A stretch of 64,000 nucleotides of DNA from Parahoeflea alexandrii (lineage in GTDB: Bacteria; Pseudomonadota; Alphaproteobacteria; Rhizobiales; Rhizobiaceae), in the NCBI RefSeq assembly GCF_024105735.1, contig NZ_JAAAML010000002.1, forward strand, positions 62,001-126,000, in the 5' to 3' direction. The notes below the pieces were generated by a model. It was not told the DNA's origin, searched no databases, and saw only the letters and a list, made by a program, of their open reading frames with translations. Position numbers and translations under genes: made by a program. Of the stretch, positions 28,673 through 36,892 are shown one piece after another; position 1 is the first letter of the stretch; each line of letters begins with the position of its first letter.

Positions 28673-29991
28673 CCAATATCGACATTGCACTGCTCTCCTT
28701 TCCCGTTCTTCTGCTGCTGATCTTCCTGCGCATACCGATCGGGCTTGCCATGCTGATCACGGGTATCGGTGGCAGCTATTTCATCAATGGCTCGTTCCTG
28801 ATGATTTTCGCCCAGCTCAAGAACCTGACCTGGGGCACGTTTTCGAGCTATTCGCTCTCGATCATCCCGCTTTTTCTGCTGATGGGCCAGTTCGCCACCC
28901 TGGGCGGCATGTCCCAGGCACTCTTCAAAGCGGCTGAAACCTGGATGGGACACAAGAAAGGCGGCGTCGCCATGGCTGCTGTCGGCGCCTGCGCCGGCTT
29001 CGGCGCCATCTGCGGTTCCTCGCTGGCGACGGCGGCGACGATGGGTCAGGTCGCCCTGCCCGAACTCAAGCGCTATGGCTATTCCGGCGAACTGGCGACC
29101 GGCGCACTGGCCGCCGGCGGAACGCTCGGAATCCTGATCCCGCCTTCCGTCATCCTCGTCATCTACGCCATCCTGACCGAGCAGAACATTGCAAAACTGT
29201 TTGTCGCGGCCTTCATTCCCGGCATTCTTGCCGCGATCGGCTACATGATTGCCATTGCCATCTATGTCAGGCTCAAGCCCGGCTCCGCCGGTCAGCGCGA
29301 GCGCGCACCCTATACTGAGCGCTTCCGCAGCCTGATTGCTGTCTGGCCGGTACTTCTGGTTTTCATCGCCGTGGTCGGCGGCATCTATGGCGGCATCTTC
29401 ACGCCCACCGAGGCAGCGGCCATCGGCGCCTTCGGCACCGGCCTGATCGCGCTGTTCAATGGCGGGCTGACAAGATCCTCGCTGATGAGCTCCATTCTGA
29501 CGACCGCCAGCGCCACCGGCATGATCTTTCTCATCGTCTTTGGTGCCGGCGTCTACAACGCCTTCCTGGCGCTCAGCCAGTTACCGCAGACGGCTGCCGC
29601 CTATGTTGGCGACCAGGGCTTCAACCCCTGGCTTGTGATGGTTGTCGTGCTGCTCCTCTACCTGGTTTTCGGCTGCGTCATGGACTCGCTGTCGATGATC
29701 CTGCTGACCGTTCCGATTTTCTTCCCGATCATGGCGGCGCTCGATTTCGGCCTTACACCCGAGGAGTTCGCACTCTGGTTCGGCATCATCGTGCTGATTG
29801 TGGTGGAGGTTGGATTGATAACACCGCCGGTTGGCATGAACCTGTTCGTCATCAATTCGATGGCGAAGGACACGCCACTGTCGGCAACCTATCGCGGGGT
29901 GTTCCCCTTCGTCCTGACCGACATCATCCGTGTCGCCATCCTGACCATGTTCCCGGCAATAACGCTCGTCGCCGTCAGGATGCTTTACTGA
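28669..29991 (+). CDS. TRAP transporter large permease DctM (system 1)
   Basis: A 440 aa ion-coupled permease with about 12 helices. DctM motifs include RIPIGLAMLITGIG, GFGAICGSSLATAATMG, LAAGGTLGILIPPSV and GLITPPVGMNLFVI. I place the start at the TTG 28669, which overlaps the dctQ stop (TTGA) and has GGAGAG upstream; no other start codon gives a plausible N-terminus. It is convergent with the comC-like gene, 43 bp apart, without an evident terminator. Confidence 0.9.
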   Translation: MTNIDIALLSFPVLLLLIFLRIPIGLAMLITGIGGSYFINGSFLMIFAQLKNLTWGTFSSYSLSIIPLFLLMGQFATLGGMSQALFKAAETWMGHKKGGVAMAAVGACAGFGAICGSSLATAATMGQVALPELKRYGYSGELATGALAAGGTLGILIPPSVILVIYAILTEQNIAKLFVAAFIPGILAAIGYMIAIAIYVRLKPGSAGQRERAPYTERFRSLIAVWPVLLVFIAVVGGIYGGIFTPTEAAAIGAFGTGLIALFNGGLTRSSLMSSILTTASATGMIFLIVFGAGVYNAFLALSQLPQTAAAYVGDQGFNPWLVMVVVLLLYLVFGCVMDSLSMILLTVPIFFPIMAALDFGLTPEEFALWFGIIVLIVVEVGLITPPVGMNLFVINSMAKDTPLSATYRGVFPFVLTDIIRVAILTMFPAITLVAVRMLY

Positions 29992-30034
29992 TCGAGGCGC
30001 ATGAAGGTTCGCCGATAGTTGGCCCGGTCTCGGC

Positions 30035-31039
30035 TCAGACCCCGATAGCGCGGATGGCAGCCGCAAGCTCGGCATCGACCGGTATTCCGTTCTCGAGCAG
30101 ATCGGCGCGGATCTGCTGCCGCCGGCGCCCGGGCAGACGTGCACCTTGCGTGCCGGCAACCATGTCGGCCATCAGCGCCATGCGTTCGGCGCCACCGGGG
30201 CCGAACGCATCCGGGTCTATCGCGATGATCGCCTGCCCGGTTCCGGGCGGATCACCCTTGTCATCAAAGAACGAGCTCGCCTGCCAGGCATAATTCGCTC
30301 CGGTCAGCCCGGCGCAGAGAAGTTCCACCATCAGCGCCAGTGCCGTGCCCTTGGCGTCCCCGAGCGGAATCATTGTTCCCGCCATTGCGGCCTTGGCGTC
30401 GGTCGTGGGCCGACCGTCCGGATCGAGCGCCCAGCCTTCCGGGATGGGCTCGCCCTTCTGCGCTGCCGCCATGATCTTGCCGCGCGCCACCTTGGACAGG
30501 GAGATATCCACCACCACCGGCGCGCCATCGCTTAACGGAGCGGCAAAGGCAATCGGATCGGTGCCGAACAGCGGTCGGCGTCCACCCCAGGGCGCCATGG
30601 CCGCCGGCGCATTGGCAACCATCAGCGCCGCAACGCCGCGCTCGGCCAGCGCCTCGACGATCACGCCCGCAACACCGCAATGGTGCGAACGGCGGATTCC
30701 GGCGATGGCGATCCCCTGGCTCTTCGCAGCCTGTGGCAACCATTCGAGCGCAAGGTCCATCGCCGGATAGGCAAAACCGTTGGCTGCATCGATCGCAAGC
30801 GCCCCCGGCCTTGTTTCCGTCGCGGTCGGAACGGCAAAGCCGTCAACCTTGCCCGCCTTTGCCTGGGCAGAATAGGCCTCGACGCGCCGCAGGCCATGGC
30901 CGCTCTGTCCCGCCAGTTCGGCAGCCAGCAGCGCCCGCGCCACCGACAGAGCGTTTTCCGCAGACGTCCGGCTGCGCGTCAATGCTCCACTTATCAACTC
31001 GGCGACCGCCTCCGGCGTCATCGTCAGCGTATCGCTCAT
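30035..31039 (-). CDS. comC: probable (R)-3-sulfolactate dehydrogenase (Ldh_2 / malate-lactate dehydrogenase family)
   Basis: A 334 aa NAD(P)-dependent dehydrogenase of the Ldh_2 family (MDH type 2, YlbC, ComC). Family motifs: GQSGHGLRRVEAY, the catalytic-His region RRSHHCGVAG, and ANAPAAMAPWGGRRPLFGTDPIAFA. Alone the family is broad (malate, ureidoglycolate, sulfolactate), but the gene is the last of suyA-suyB-slcC-comC, where ComC interconverts sulfopyruvate and (R)-sulfolactate. Length matches characterised ComC as I recall it. Its start overlaps the slcC stop by 4 bp. Confidence 0.78.
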   Translation of the reverse strand: MSDTLTMTPEAVAELISGALTRSRTSAENALSVARALLAAELAGQSGHGLRRVEAYSAQAKAGKVDGFAVPTATETRPGALAIDAANGFAYPAMDLALEWLPQAAKSQGIAIAGIRRSHHCGVAGVIVEALAERGVAALMVANAPAAMAPWGGRRPLFGTDPIAFAAPLSDGAPVVVDISLSKVARGKIMAAAQKGEPIPEGWALDPDGRPTTDAKAAMAGTMIPLGDAKGTALALMVELLCAGLTGANYAWQASSFFDDKGDPPGTGQAIIAIDPDAFGPGGAERMALMADMVAGTQGARLPGRRRQQIRADLLENGIPVDAELAAAIRAIGV

Positions 31040-31968
31040 GCCTTGCTCCCCAGCGCTTCAAGCACCTTGTCGGCGATCAGATGACTGACCCGCTCGTTGG
31101 ATTCTCCCGTCACCCCGGCGATATGCGGGGTCAGGACCAGATTCTCCAATCCCTTGAACGTCGCCCCTGCTTCCGCGGTCAGCGGTTCGGTCTCGAAAAC
31201 GTCAAGCGCGGCACCGCCGAGACGGCCGGCCTTGAGCGCTTCCGCAAGCGCGGCCTCGTCAACAATCCCGCCGCGCGCCGCATTGATCAGGATCGCATCC
31301 GGCTTCATCCGCGACAACGCTTCGTCGTTGATGATGTTGCGCGTCGCATCGGTCAACGGGGTATGCAGCGAGACCACGTCCGAGAGTTCAAGCACCGCAT
31401 CAAGCGACACGTTGCGGGCAATCTGCCAACCCGGATGGTCCGCCATCAGATAGGGATCATAGGCAACGATCTGCATCCCCATCATATGCGCCCGCCAGGC
31501 CACTTCGCGGGCAATCGAGCCATAGCCGATAAGACCGATGGTCTTGCCTGCCAGTTCCCGGCCCATCATCGATTGCCTCGGCCATTCTCCCGCGACAACA
31601 TCGGCGGTACGCAAAAAAGCGCTGCGCAGCAGCATCAGCGCGGATGTGATCACATATTCCGCCACCGAGAGATCATTGGCCCCGGTTGCCGGAATGACCG
31701 AAATCGAGCGCGCCTTGCAGGCCACCACGTCGATATTGTCGAGCCCGACACCCAGTCGCCCCACCACACGCAGTTTGGGACCCATACTCAAAAGCGTCTC
31801 GCGCACCTGGGTACGATTGCGCACGATCAGCGCGCGCGCCGAGGTCAGGTGATCGTGCAATGCCGCCGGATCATCCACCAGTTTCGGATCATAAAGTGTA
31901 TCGTGCACACGAACGAGGCGGCCAACAGCCGCCTCGTCCATGAATTCGGTTATGACGATATCTGCCAT
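31036..31968 (-). CDS. slcC: probable (S)-sulfolactate dehydrogenase (D-2-hydroxyacid dehydrogenase family)
   Basis: A 310 aa NAD-dependent D-isomer-type dehydrogenase. Rossmann motif GLIGYGSIAREVA (about 146-158), catalytic-Arg segment INAARGGIVDEAAL, acidic DVFETEPL and the catalytic His in LTPHIAGVT. The family includes phosphoglycerate dehydrogenase; the short form without ACT domains and the suyAB-comC context point to SlcC, which oxidises (S)-sulfolactate to sulfopyruvate. Translation is probably coupled to comC. Starts 25 bp after suyB. Confidence 0.8.
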   Translation of the reverse strand: MADIVITEFMDEAAVGRLVRVHDTLYDPKLVDDPAALHDHLTSARALIVRNRTQVRETLLSMGPKLRVVGRLGVGLDNIDVVACKARSISVIPATGANDLSVAEYVITSALMLLRSAFLRTADVVAGEWPRQSMMGRELAGKTIGLIGYGSIAREVAWRAHMMGMQIVAYDPYLMADHPGWQIARNVSLDAVLELSDVVSLHTPLTDATRNIINDEALSRMKPDAILINAARGGIVDEAALAEALKAGRLGGAALDVFETEPLTAEAGATFKGLENLVLTPHIAGVTGESNERVSHLIADKVLEALGSKA

Positions 31969-31993
31969 TTCAACTCCACCTGTTTCCTCAGGT

Positions 31994-33175
31994 TTAAGCG
32001 GAACGGTAGAGCTTTGTCATGGAGAATTCGCGGTGACCGAGTGCCTCCGCCGCGGTGGCGCGACCGTTCGATGTGCGGATGATCATCTCGATCAGCGAAT
32101 CGCCGGCCTCGTCGATGGTCATCTCGCGGGTCAGCACGCCGGTCACATCGACATCGATATGCTCGCTCATGGTCCTGAGCGTGCGCGGATTGCCCGAGAT
32201 CTTGATCACCGGCACGATCGGGTTGCCGATCACGTTGCCCTGACCGGTCGGGAAGGTGTGGATCACCGCACCGCCTGCCGCCATCAGCGTCACGCATTCC
32301 GCAGCCGCCGAGGACGAATCCATGAAATAGAGCCCCTTGCCCGATGCCGGCTGCTCGGCCGGGTCGAGGATGTCGATGAATTTCGATGTCCGGCCGATCT
32401 TTTCCAGGTTGCCGAGCGCCTTCTCCTCGATGGTGGTCAGGCCACCCTCGATATTGCCCTTGGTCGGCTGGCTGTCCGACAAATCATCGGTCTGGTGGGC
32501 GAAGATGACGTCGTCCTGATAGGCCTTCCACATCTTGTACCAGCGCTCGCCAACCTCCTCGTTGATGGCGCGGGTCTTGCAGATGTGCTCGGCGCCGGTG
32601 ATCTCCGAGGTCTCCCCGAAGAAGCCGTAGATGCCCTCGGGCAGCAGCTTGTCATACATGTTGCCAACCGTCGGGCAGGAACTCAGGCCTGTCGTCGTGT
32701 CGCTCTCGCCGCACTTGGTCGAGACCCAGAGTTCCGAGATCGAGCACTCCTCGCGCTGCAGCTCGGAGGCAAAATGCACATATTCCTTGGCCACCTTCGA
32801 GGCTTCCATAATCGTCTTCAGGTCGCCATTCTGCTCGATCGACAGACCGGTCACCGGCTTGCCGGTGGCAGCGATCCCGTCGACGATCTTCTTGGTCCAG
32901 CCCGGCTCGATGCCGATCACGACCACCGCCGCCACGTTTGGGTTTGCCCCGGTGCCGATGATGGTGCGGAAATGCAGATCGAGATCCTCGCCGAACTGCA
33001 GCCGGCCATAGGCATGCGGAATCGCGAGTGTGCCCTTGATATTGTTGGCCACGGCCTCGCAGGCCGCATTGGAGATGTCGTCGACCGGCAGGATGAGGAC
33101 GTGGTTGCGCACGCCGACCCGGCCGTTCTCACGCCGGTAGCCTTGAAACGTCATGTTTGAGTATTTCGATGCCAT
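31994..33175 (-). CDS. suyB: (R)-sulfolactate sulfo-lyase large subunit SuyB
   Basis: A 393 aa UxaA/altronate-dehydratase-superfamily lyase. It begins [16 protein letters not shown], then [27 protein letters not shown], the Cys-bearing [12 protein letters not shown], and ends [21 protein letters not shown]. These match my recollection of SuyB closely in sequence and length. With SuyA it eliminates sulfite from (R)-3-sulfolactate, giving pyruvate. GGAG precedes the ATG at 33175 and suyA ends 11 bp upstream. A true altronate dehydratase is the alternative, less likely because no uronate genes are near and slcC-comC follow. Confidence 0.85.
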   Translation of the reverse strand: MASKYSNMTFQGYRRENGRVGVRNHVLILPVDDISNAACEAVANNIKGTLAIPHAYGRLQFGEDLDLHFRTIIGTGANPNVAAVVVIGIEPGWTKKIVDGIAATGKPVTGLSIEQNGDLKTIMEASKVAKEYVHFASELQREECSISELWVSTKCGESDTTTGLSSCPTVGNMYDKLLPEGIYGFFGETSEITGAEHICKTRAINEEVGERWYKMWKAYQDDVIFAHQTDDLSDSQPTKGNIEGGLTTIEEKALGNLEKIGRTSKFIDILDPAEQPASGKGLYFMDSSSAAAECVTLMAAGGAVIHTFPTGQGNVIGNPIVPVIKISGNPRTLRTMSEHIDVDVTGVLTREMTIDEAGDSLIEMIIRTSNGRATAAEALGHREFSMTKLYRSA

Positions 33176-33186
33176 GATCAGGGCTC

Positions 33187-33474
33187 CTACCAGCGCTTGG
33201 TTTTCAGGTTGTTGGTGTGGACGTGAGCGCCCTTCTCGACATCGGCGACGAACTTTCCGATGTCCTCGCCGTACTTGATCGCCGTATCGCCCGACTTGAT
33301 GTCCTTGAGCGCGACCTTGTGGCCGATCGGCACATCGGCATTCGAGACCAGCTCGAAGCTGGAATTGTCATGCGTGACGACACACAGCATCTTGGTCCCG
33401 GCCTTCAGGCCCTCGACAACGACGACACCGACATTGTCCGCGTGGTCATGAACTAGCAAATGGGGGGTGGTCAC
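33187..33474 (-). CDS. suyA: (R)-sulfolactate sulfo-lyase small subunit SuyA
   Basis: A 95 aa SAF-domain protein, the separate small subunit corresponding to the N-terminal part of UxaA. Recognisable segments are FLVHD-like [39 protein letters not shown] and the C-terminal [12 protein letters not shown], all as in SuyA. I chose the GTG at 33474 because GGAGG stands seven bases before it and it gives the normal SuyA length; the longer reading would run into the operator. First gene of suyA-suyB-slcC-comC. Confidence 0.85.
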   Translation of the reverse strand: MTTPHLLVHDHADNVGVVVVEGLKAGTKMLCVVTHDNSSFELVSNADVPIGHKVALKDIKSGDTAIKYGEDIGKFVADVEKGAHVHTNNLKTKRW

Positions 33475-33525
33475 GTTTGTCCTCCAATGTGGATAAGGTG
33501 TATTCTGGTGGCATACGACATTCAA

Positions 33526-33539
33526 GTCTTATATAAGAC
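33526..33539. promoter_or_regulatory. GTCTTATATAAGAC operator, suyA/gntR intergenic (site 1)
   Basis: Perfect 14-bp palindrome, one of four identical copies in the window, in the divergent region between suyA and gntR. The flank on the gntR side, ATAAGAT, nearly matches ACAAGAT at sites 2 and 3. A TTGACT hexamer (33562-33567, minus strand) 22 bp away could be the suyA -35, placing the operator near the transcription start. Most likely bound by the GntR protein beside it. Confidence 0.8.
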
Positions 33540-33579
33540 ATAAGATATGGTATGAATGAAAAGTCAACCGGGGCAGAGC

Positions 33580-34341
33580 ATGGAAAACAAAAAACAGGTG
33601 CCGGAAGCAGCAGAATCCGGAAGCGGAGAGCCAATCGGCTTCAAGCCGCTCTATGCCCAGGTTCGTGAACGACTGATGCGCCGTCTGGTCGATGGCGCCT
33701 GGCTGCCGGGCATGCTACTGCCCAGCGAAATGGAGCTGGCGCGCCAGCTCAATGTCAGCCAGGGCACTGTGCGCAAGGCGCTCGATTCGATGACGGCCGA
33801 CAATCTTCTGCTGCGCCGCCAGGGCCGCGGCACCTACGTCGCCGAGCCTGAGGAAAGCCGGATCATGTTCCAGTTCTTCCGGCTTTCGCCGGACGAGGGC
33901 AGCCCGAACTTTCCGGATTCGAAAGTGCTCAGCACCGGATCCGCCAGCCCGACCAAAACCGAAAAAGAAGCGCTCGGCCTCGGTGATGCAGATGAGGTCA
34001 TCCGCATCGAACGCATTCGCTCACTGTCCGGTCAGCCGATCCTGATCGAAACCATCACACTGCCGTCAAACCGGTTCCCCGACTTCGATCACCTGACAAT
34101 CATCCCGAACAATGTCTACAGGCTCTATTCCGAACGCTGGGGCATCACCATCGGCAGCGCCGAGGAGCGCCTCAAGGCCATCGCCGCCAGCGCCCGTGAC
34201 GCCGCAAAGCTGGGCTGCGAAAATGGAGAGCCCTTGCTCCTGATCAGCCGCCTGGCCCGCGATCTGGAAAACCGTCCGGTCGAATTGCGCTGGTCGCGGT
34301 GCATCACCCGCGAAATCCATTACGCGGTCAATTTGCGCTGA
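33580..34341 (+). CDS. GntR/HutC-family transcriptional regulator (probable regulator of the sulfosugar regulon)
   Basis: About 253 aa: an N-terminal winged-helix domain (PLYAQVRERLMRRL, PSEMELARQLNVSQGTVRKAL, RRQGRGTYV) and a C-terminal UTRA ligand domain (IRIERIRSLSGQPILIET, VYRLYSERWGITIG). HutC-type regulators are usually repressors released by a pathway sugar phosphate or acid. Divergent from suyA with a shared operator, so probably autoregulated. I favour the ATG at 33580; an ATG at 33556 would add eight residues. The effector is unknown; sulfolactate or a sulfosugar phosphate is an inference from context. Confidence 0.85.
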   Translation: MENKKQVPEAAESGSGEPIGFKPLYAQVRERLMRRLVDGAWLPGMLLPSEMELARQLNVSQGTVRKALDSMTADNLLLRRQGRGTYVAEPEESRIMFQFFRLSPDEGSPNFPDSKVLSTGSASPTKTEKEALGLGDADEVIRIERIRSLSGQPILIETITLPSNRFPDFDHLTIIPNNVYRLYSERWGITIGSAEERLKAIAASARDAAKLGCENGEPLLLISRLARDLENRPVELRWSRCITREIHYAVNLR

Positions 34342-34344
34342 ATT

Positions 34345-35430
34345 TCAAAGGCTGATCGCCGTGCCGGTCTTGGCCGATTTTTCCGCCGCCAAGCCGATCC
34401 GCACCGCCTTCAGTCCATCCTCGAGAGAGACCTCGGGCATGCCACCGTTTCGGATCATCTCCAGGAATTTCTGATGCTGGAAGAAGGTCGATCCATGGTG
34501 ATCGCCAACCGCCAGGATCGCGGCATCGACATCGACGATCTCGCGTTGTTCGCGCTTGGTCGCGCGCGGCGACAGCACGAATTCCGAATGCCGTTCCTTG
34601 CCGTCGGGCGCAAACCGGGATGGTCCCGGCACGAACGCCTCGGCCTTGGCGATGTCGCCTGTCACCGCGATCGCTTCCTGCCAGTTCGAACCTTCCGCGA
34701 ACATGCAGAGATCCAGCATGGCGCGCAGGCCATTGTCGAAATCAACCACCACGAAGGCGTTGTCGAGGATGTCCGGGCGTACGCCATCATATTCCTCGTC
34801 GCGGAAATTGACGTCCCCACTGCCTGACGCATAGACGCGGACCGGTTCGGCCTTGGCGATGAGCCGCATCAGATCGAAGAAATGGCAGCATTTTTCCACC
34901 AGCGTGCCGCCCGTCTTGGCCTCGAAGCGGTTCCAGTCCCCCACTTTTTTCAGGAACGGAAACCGGTGTTCGCGGATCGATATCATCCGCGGCACGCCGG
35001 TTTCGCCCGCGTGCACCGCCTCGATCAGCCGCGCCACCGGCGGGATGTAGCGATACTCCATCGCCACCCAGACCTGCGCCGTCCGCCCCCCGGCAAGCTC
35101 CAGGATGTCCTCGCAATCCGCCAGCGTCGTGCACAAGGGCTTTTCCACCAGGATTGGAAGATCCGCGGGCAGCACATCTTTGAGAATCCGGTGATGCAGA
35201 TGATTCGGAGCCGCGATCACCAGCGCGTCGCAGAGTCCCGAGCGCAGGAGGTCGGCATGATCGGTGAATTCGGCGCAATCCTTGCCCGCCATATGCGCGG
35301 CACTTGAGCGCATGCCCTCATCCGGATCGCTCACAGCGGTCACCTGCGCGCCCTCCAGCAATCCGATCGTGCGGATATGTTCCTGCCCCATCATGCCGGA
35401 GCCGATGATGCCGTATCTGATGTCTGCCAT
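34345..35430 (-). CDS. Gfo/Idh/MocA family oxidoreductase; candidate NAD-dependent sulfoquinovosidase
   Basis: A 361 aa protein with an N-terminal NAD-binding Rossmann domain (GIIGSGMMGQEHI), the family EKPL motif in LVEKPLCT, and a C-terminal domain containing FEAKTGGTLVEKCCHFFDLM. The family holds sugar dehydrogenases and NAD-dependent glycoside hydrolases. Because it lies with sulfosugar genes it might be a GH188-like sulfoquinovosidase releasing sulfoquinovose from its glycosides; I cannot confirm diagnostic residues, so a dehydrogenase remains equally possible. It starts 27 bp after the isomerase-like gene on the same strand and ends 3 bp from gntR (convergent). Confidence 0.8.
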   Translation of the reverse strand: MADIRYGIIGSGMMGQEHIRTIGLLEGAQVTAVSDPDEGMRSSAAHMAGKDCAEFTDHADLLRSGLCDALVIAAPNHLHHRILKDVLPADLPILVEKPLCTTLADCEDILELAGGRTAQVWVAMEYRYIPPVARLIEAVHAGETGVPRMISIREHRFPFLKKVGDWNRFEAKTGGTLVEKCCHFFDLMRLIAKAEPVRVYASGSGDVNFRDEEYDGVRPDILDNAFVVVDFDNGLRAMLDLCMFAEGSNWQEAIAVTGDIAKAEAFVPGPSRFAPDGKERHSEFVLSPRATKREQREIVDVDAAILAVGDHHGSTFFQHQKFLEMIRNGGMPEVSLEDGLKAVRIGLAAEKSAKTGTAISL

Positions 35431-35457
35431 GGCAAAGCCCTGATGTTCGGAGAAACT

Positions 35458-36846
35458 CTAGAGGTGGATGACCGGCAGGCCGGCGGCAGCGGCAAAGCTT
35501 TCCAGCGCCCCCACATGGTCGCCATAGGCAAGCGCCATGTGGTGCTCGAGCCCGCTGTCGATGACCCGCGTGAGCACCTCCTCAGCCGGCCGATCGAACC
35601 TGACCACGCCCGAGGTGCCGGTGAAAGCCATGTCGCGCTTGAGCATCTCGCCCCGGGCGATGATCAGACTCTGCTGCCCGCGCGCCTGGCTCAACCGGAC
35701 AAAGGTGACAGGCCCCGGCTTGAGCGGAAATTCGAACAGGAGCGGCATCTTGCGGTTGGTGTGGATCGTTGCGCGGGCGATCGCCTCCGGTTCCGCCATC
35801 GACATCGGCGCCTGGCCGCAATGCCAGACCACGCCGGTGTCATCACTCGAATCCAGATCGACCAGGTCGACCAGAAATACCGGCTGGTCGCTCGCCGCCT
35901 GAAGCAGCAATTGCGTGGCCGCGCCATAGACATCCGCCTCGCAGGCGCACGGCACCCGGCCCTCGCCCATCATCGAGGCGGGACCGCAGACAGCACCACC
36001 ATACTCGGTGAATGTTTCCGGCCAGCAGCGGATGGCAAACGCGTCGAAACCGCCCTCGGCCTTCATTCCGTCGAGCGCCAGTTTCAGCCGCAGCGACCGG
36101 TCGAGCTGCGTCTGGTCAACCTGATCAAGGCCGGCTAGATTTGCCGATAGCTCGGTCTTGAGCCCGGTGGCCGCGGCTTCCGGCGCCGCCCGAGCCCGGT
36201 CAAACAGGTCCGCAAGCTCGAACCCGGTCACGGTCATTCCGATCAGGTCTGCGAGACGGGCGCTGTCATAGGCACAGGTGTCAAACCCGTCCGGATGCGC
36301 GCCGATCCGGGCAATGGTCCTGCCGCGCAGACCGTCCAGCAAGGCGCCGCCATACTCTGGGTCTGCATCAGTTATCTGCGAAATCAAAGGGCAAACCATC
36401 GGCTCTTCTGTCAGCAATGCCTCGATACCTGAAGTATGGGGAGCCGCGTACCGCCACGAAAACAGCCGGTTACGCAGCCCCAGGGCATGCGAGGCAAGAT
36501 TGAGCCCGCAGAACGCGTTGAGCCGCAGCCGCCCGCCCAGACGCGGCTCGGGCACCGCCCAGATCGCCAACGGTTGCGGGAACGTGTCCGCGATGCGGCA
36601 TGTCAGCGCGGCATCGGTGAAGGTGACCTGCAGGATGAGGATGCGGTCCGGCTTCTCGGCCTTGATGTCCGTCATCGCCGCTTGCGTGGCATCGGCGTCC
36701 ATCAGCAGTTTTTCCGGCCCGATCAGCCGGTGGCCGCTTGCCCTGAGATCGGCCATCATGCCCGCGAGCATCTCCTCGGCGAATGCCACGTCGAAGGTCG
36801 GCCGTCCGAGCGGCAGAACGCCTATGGTGAGAGTTTCACCGGACAT
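35458..36846 (-). CDS. L-fucose/L-arabinose-isomerase-like protein; candidate sulfosugar isomerase
   Basis: A 462 aa protein resembling the FucI/AraA-fold isomerases. C-terminal family signatures are AIRCWPETFTEYGG, CACEADVYGAATQLLL, VDLVDLDSSDDTGVVWHCGQAP and a late GLEHHMALAYGDH. These enzymes interconvert aldoses and ketoses with a divalent metal. In this locus it could convert sulfoquinovose to 6-deoxy-6-sulfofructose, the substrate of the kinase at 38520-39425. The ATG at 36846 has AAGGGGG seven bases upstream; an ATG at 36852 is too close to it. No copy of the shared palindrome lies in front. Confidence 0.72.
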   Translation of the reverse strand: MSGETLTIGVLPLGRPTFDVAFAEEMLAGMMADLRASGHRLIGPEKLLMDADATQAAMTDIKAEKPDRILILQVTFTDAALTCRIADTFPQPLAIWAVPEPRLGGRLRLNAFCGLNLASHALGLRNRLFSWRYAAPHTSGIEALLTEEPMVCPLISQITDADPEYGGALLDGLRGRTIARIGAHPDGFDTCAYDSARLADLIGMTVTGFELADLFDRARAAPEAAATGLKTELSANLAGLDQVDQTQLDRSLRLKLALDGMKAEGGFDAFAIRCWPETFTEYGGAVCGPASMMGEGRVPCACEADVYGAATQLLLQAASDQPVFLVDLVDLDSSDDTGVVWHCGQAPMSMAEPEAIARATIHTNRKMPLLFEFPLKPGPVTFVRLSQARGQQSLIIARGEMLKRDMAFTGTSGVVRFDRPAEEVLTRVIDSGLEHHMALAYGDHVGALESFAAAAGLPVIHL

Positions 36847-36892
36847 CGACATTCCCCCTTACATCATCGGGTAAAAACACTAGATTGCAGAC

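Noticed and set aside
26804-29991. First TRAP transporter as part of the palindrome regulon
   Set aside because: No copy of the palindrome lies upstream, and it diverges from the cox genes. It may still carry a related acid, since it adjoins comC at the 3' side.
31994-33474. suyA-suyB as altronate or galactarate dehydratase
   Set aside because: Split small and large subunits, SuyA/SuyB-specific strings, and slcC and comC in the same operon fit sulfolactate better; no uronate isomerase or reductase is nearby.
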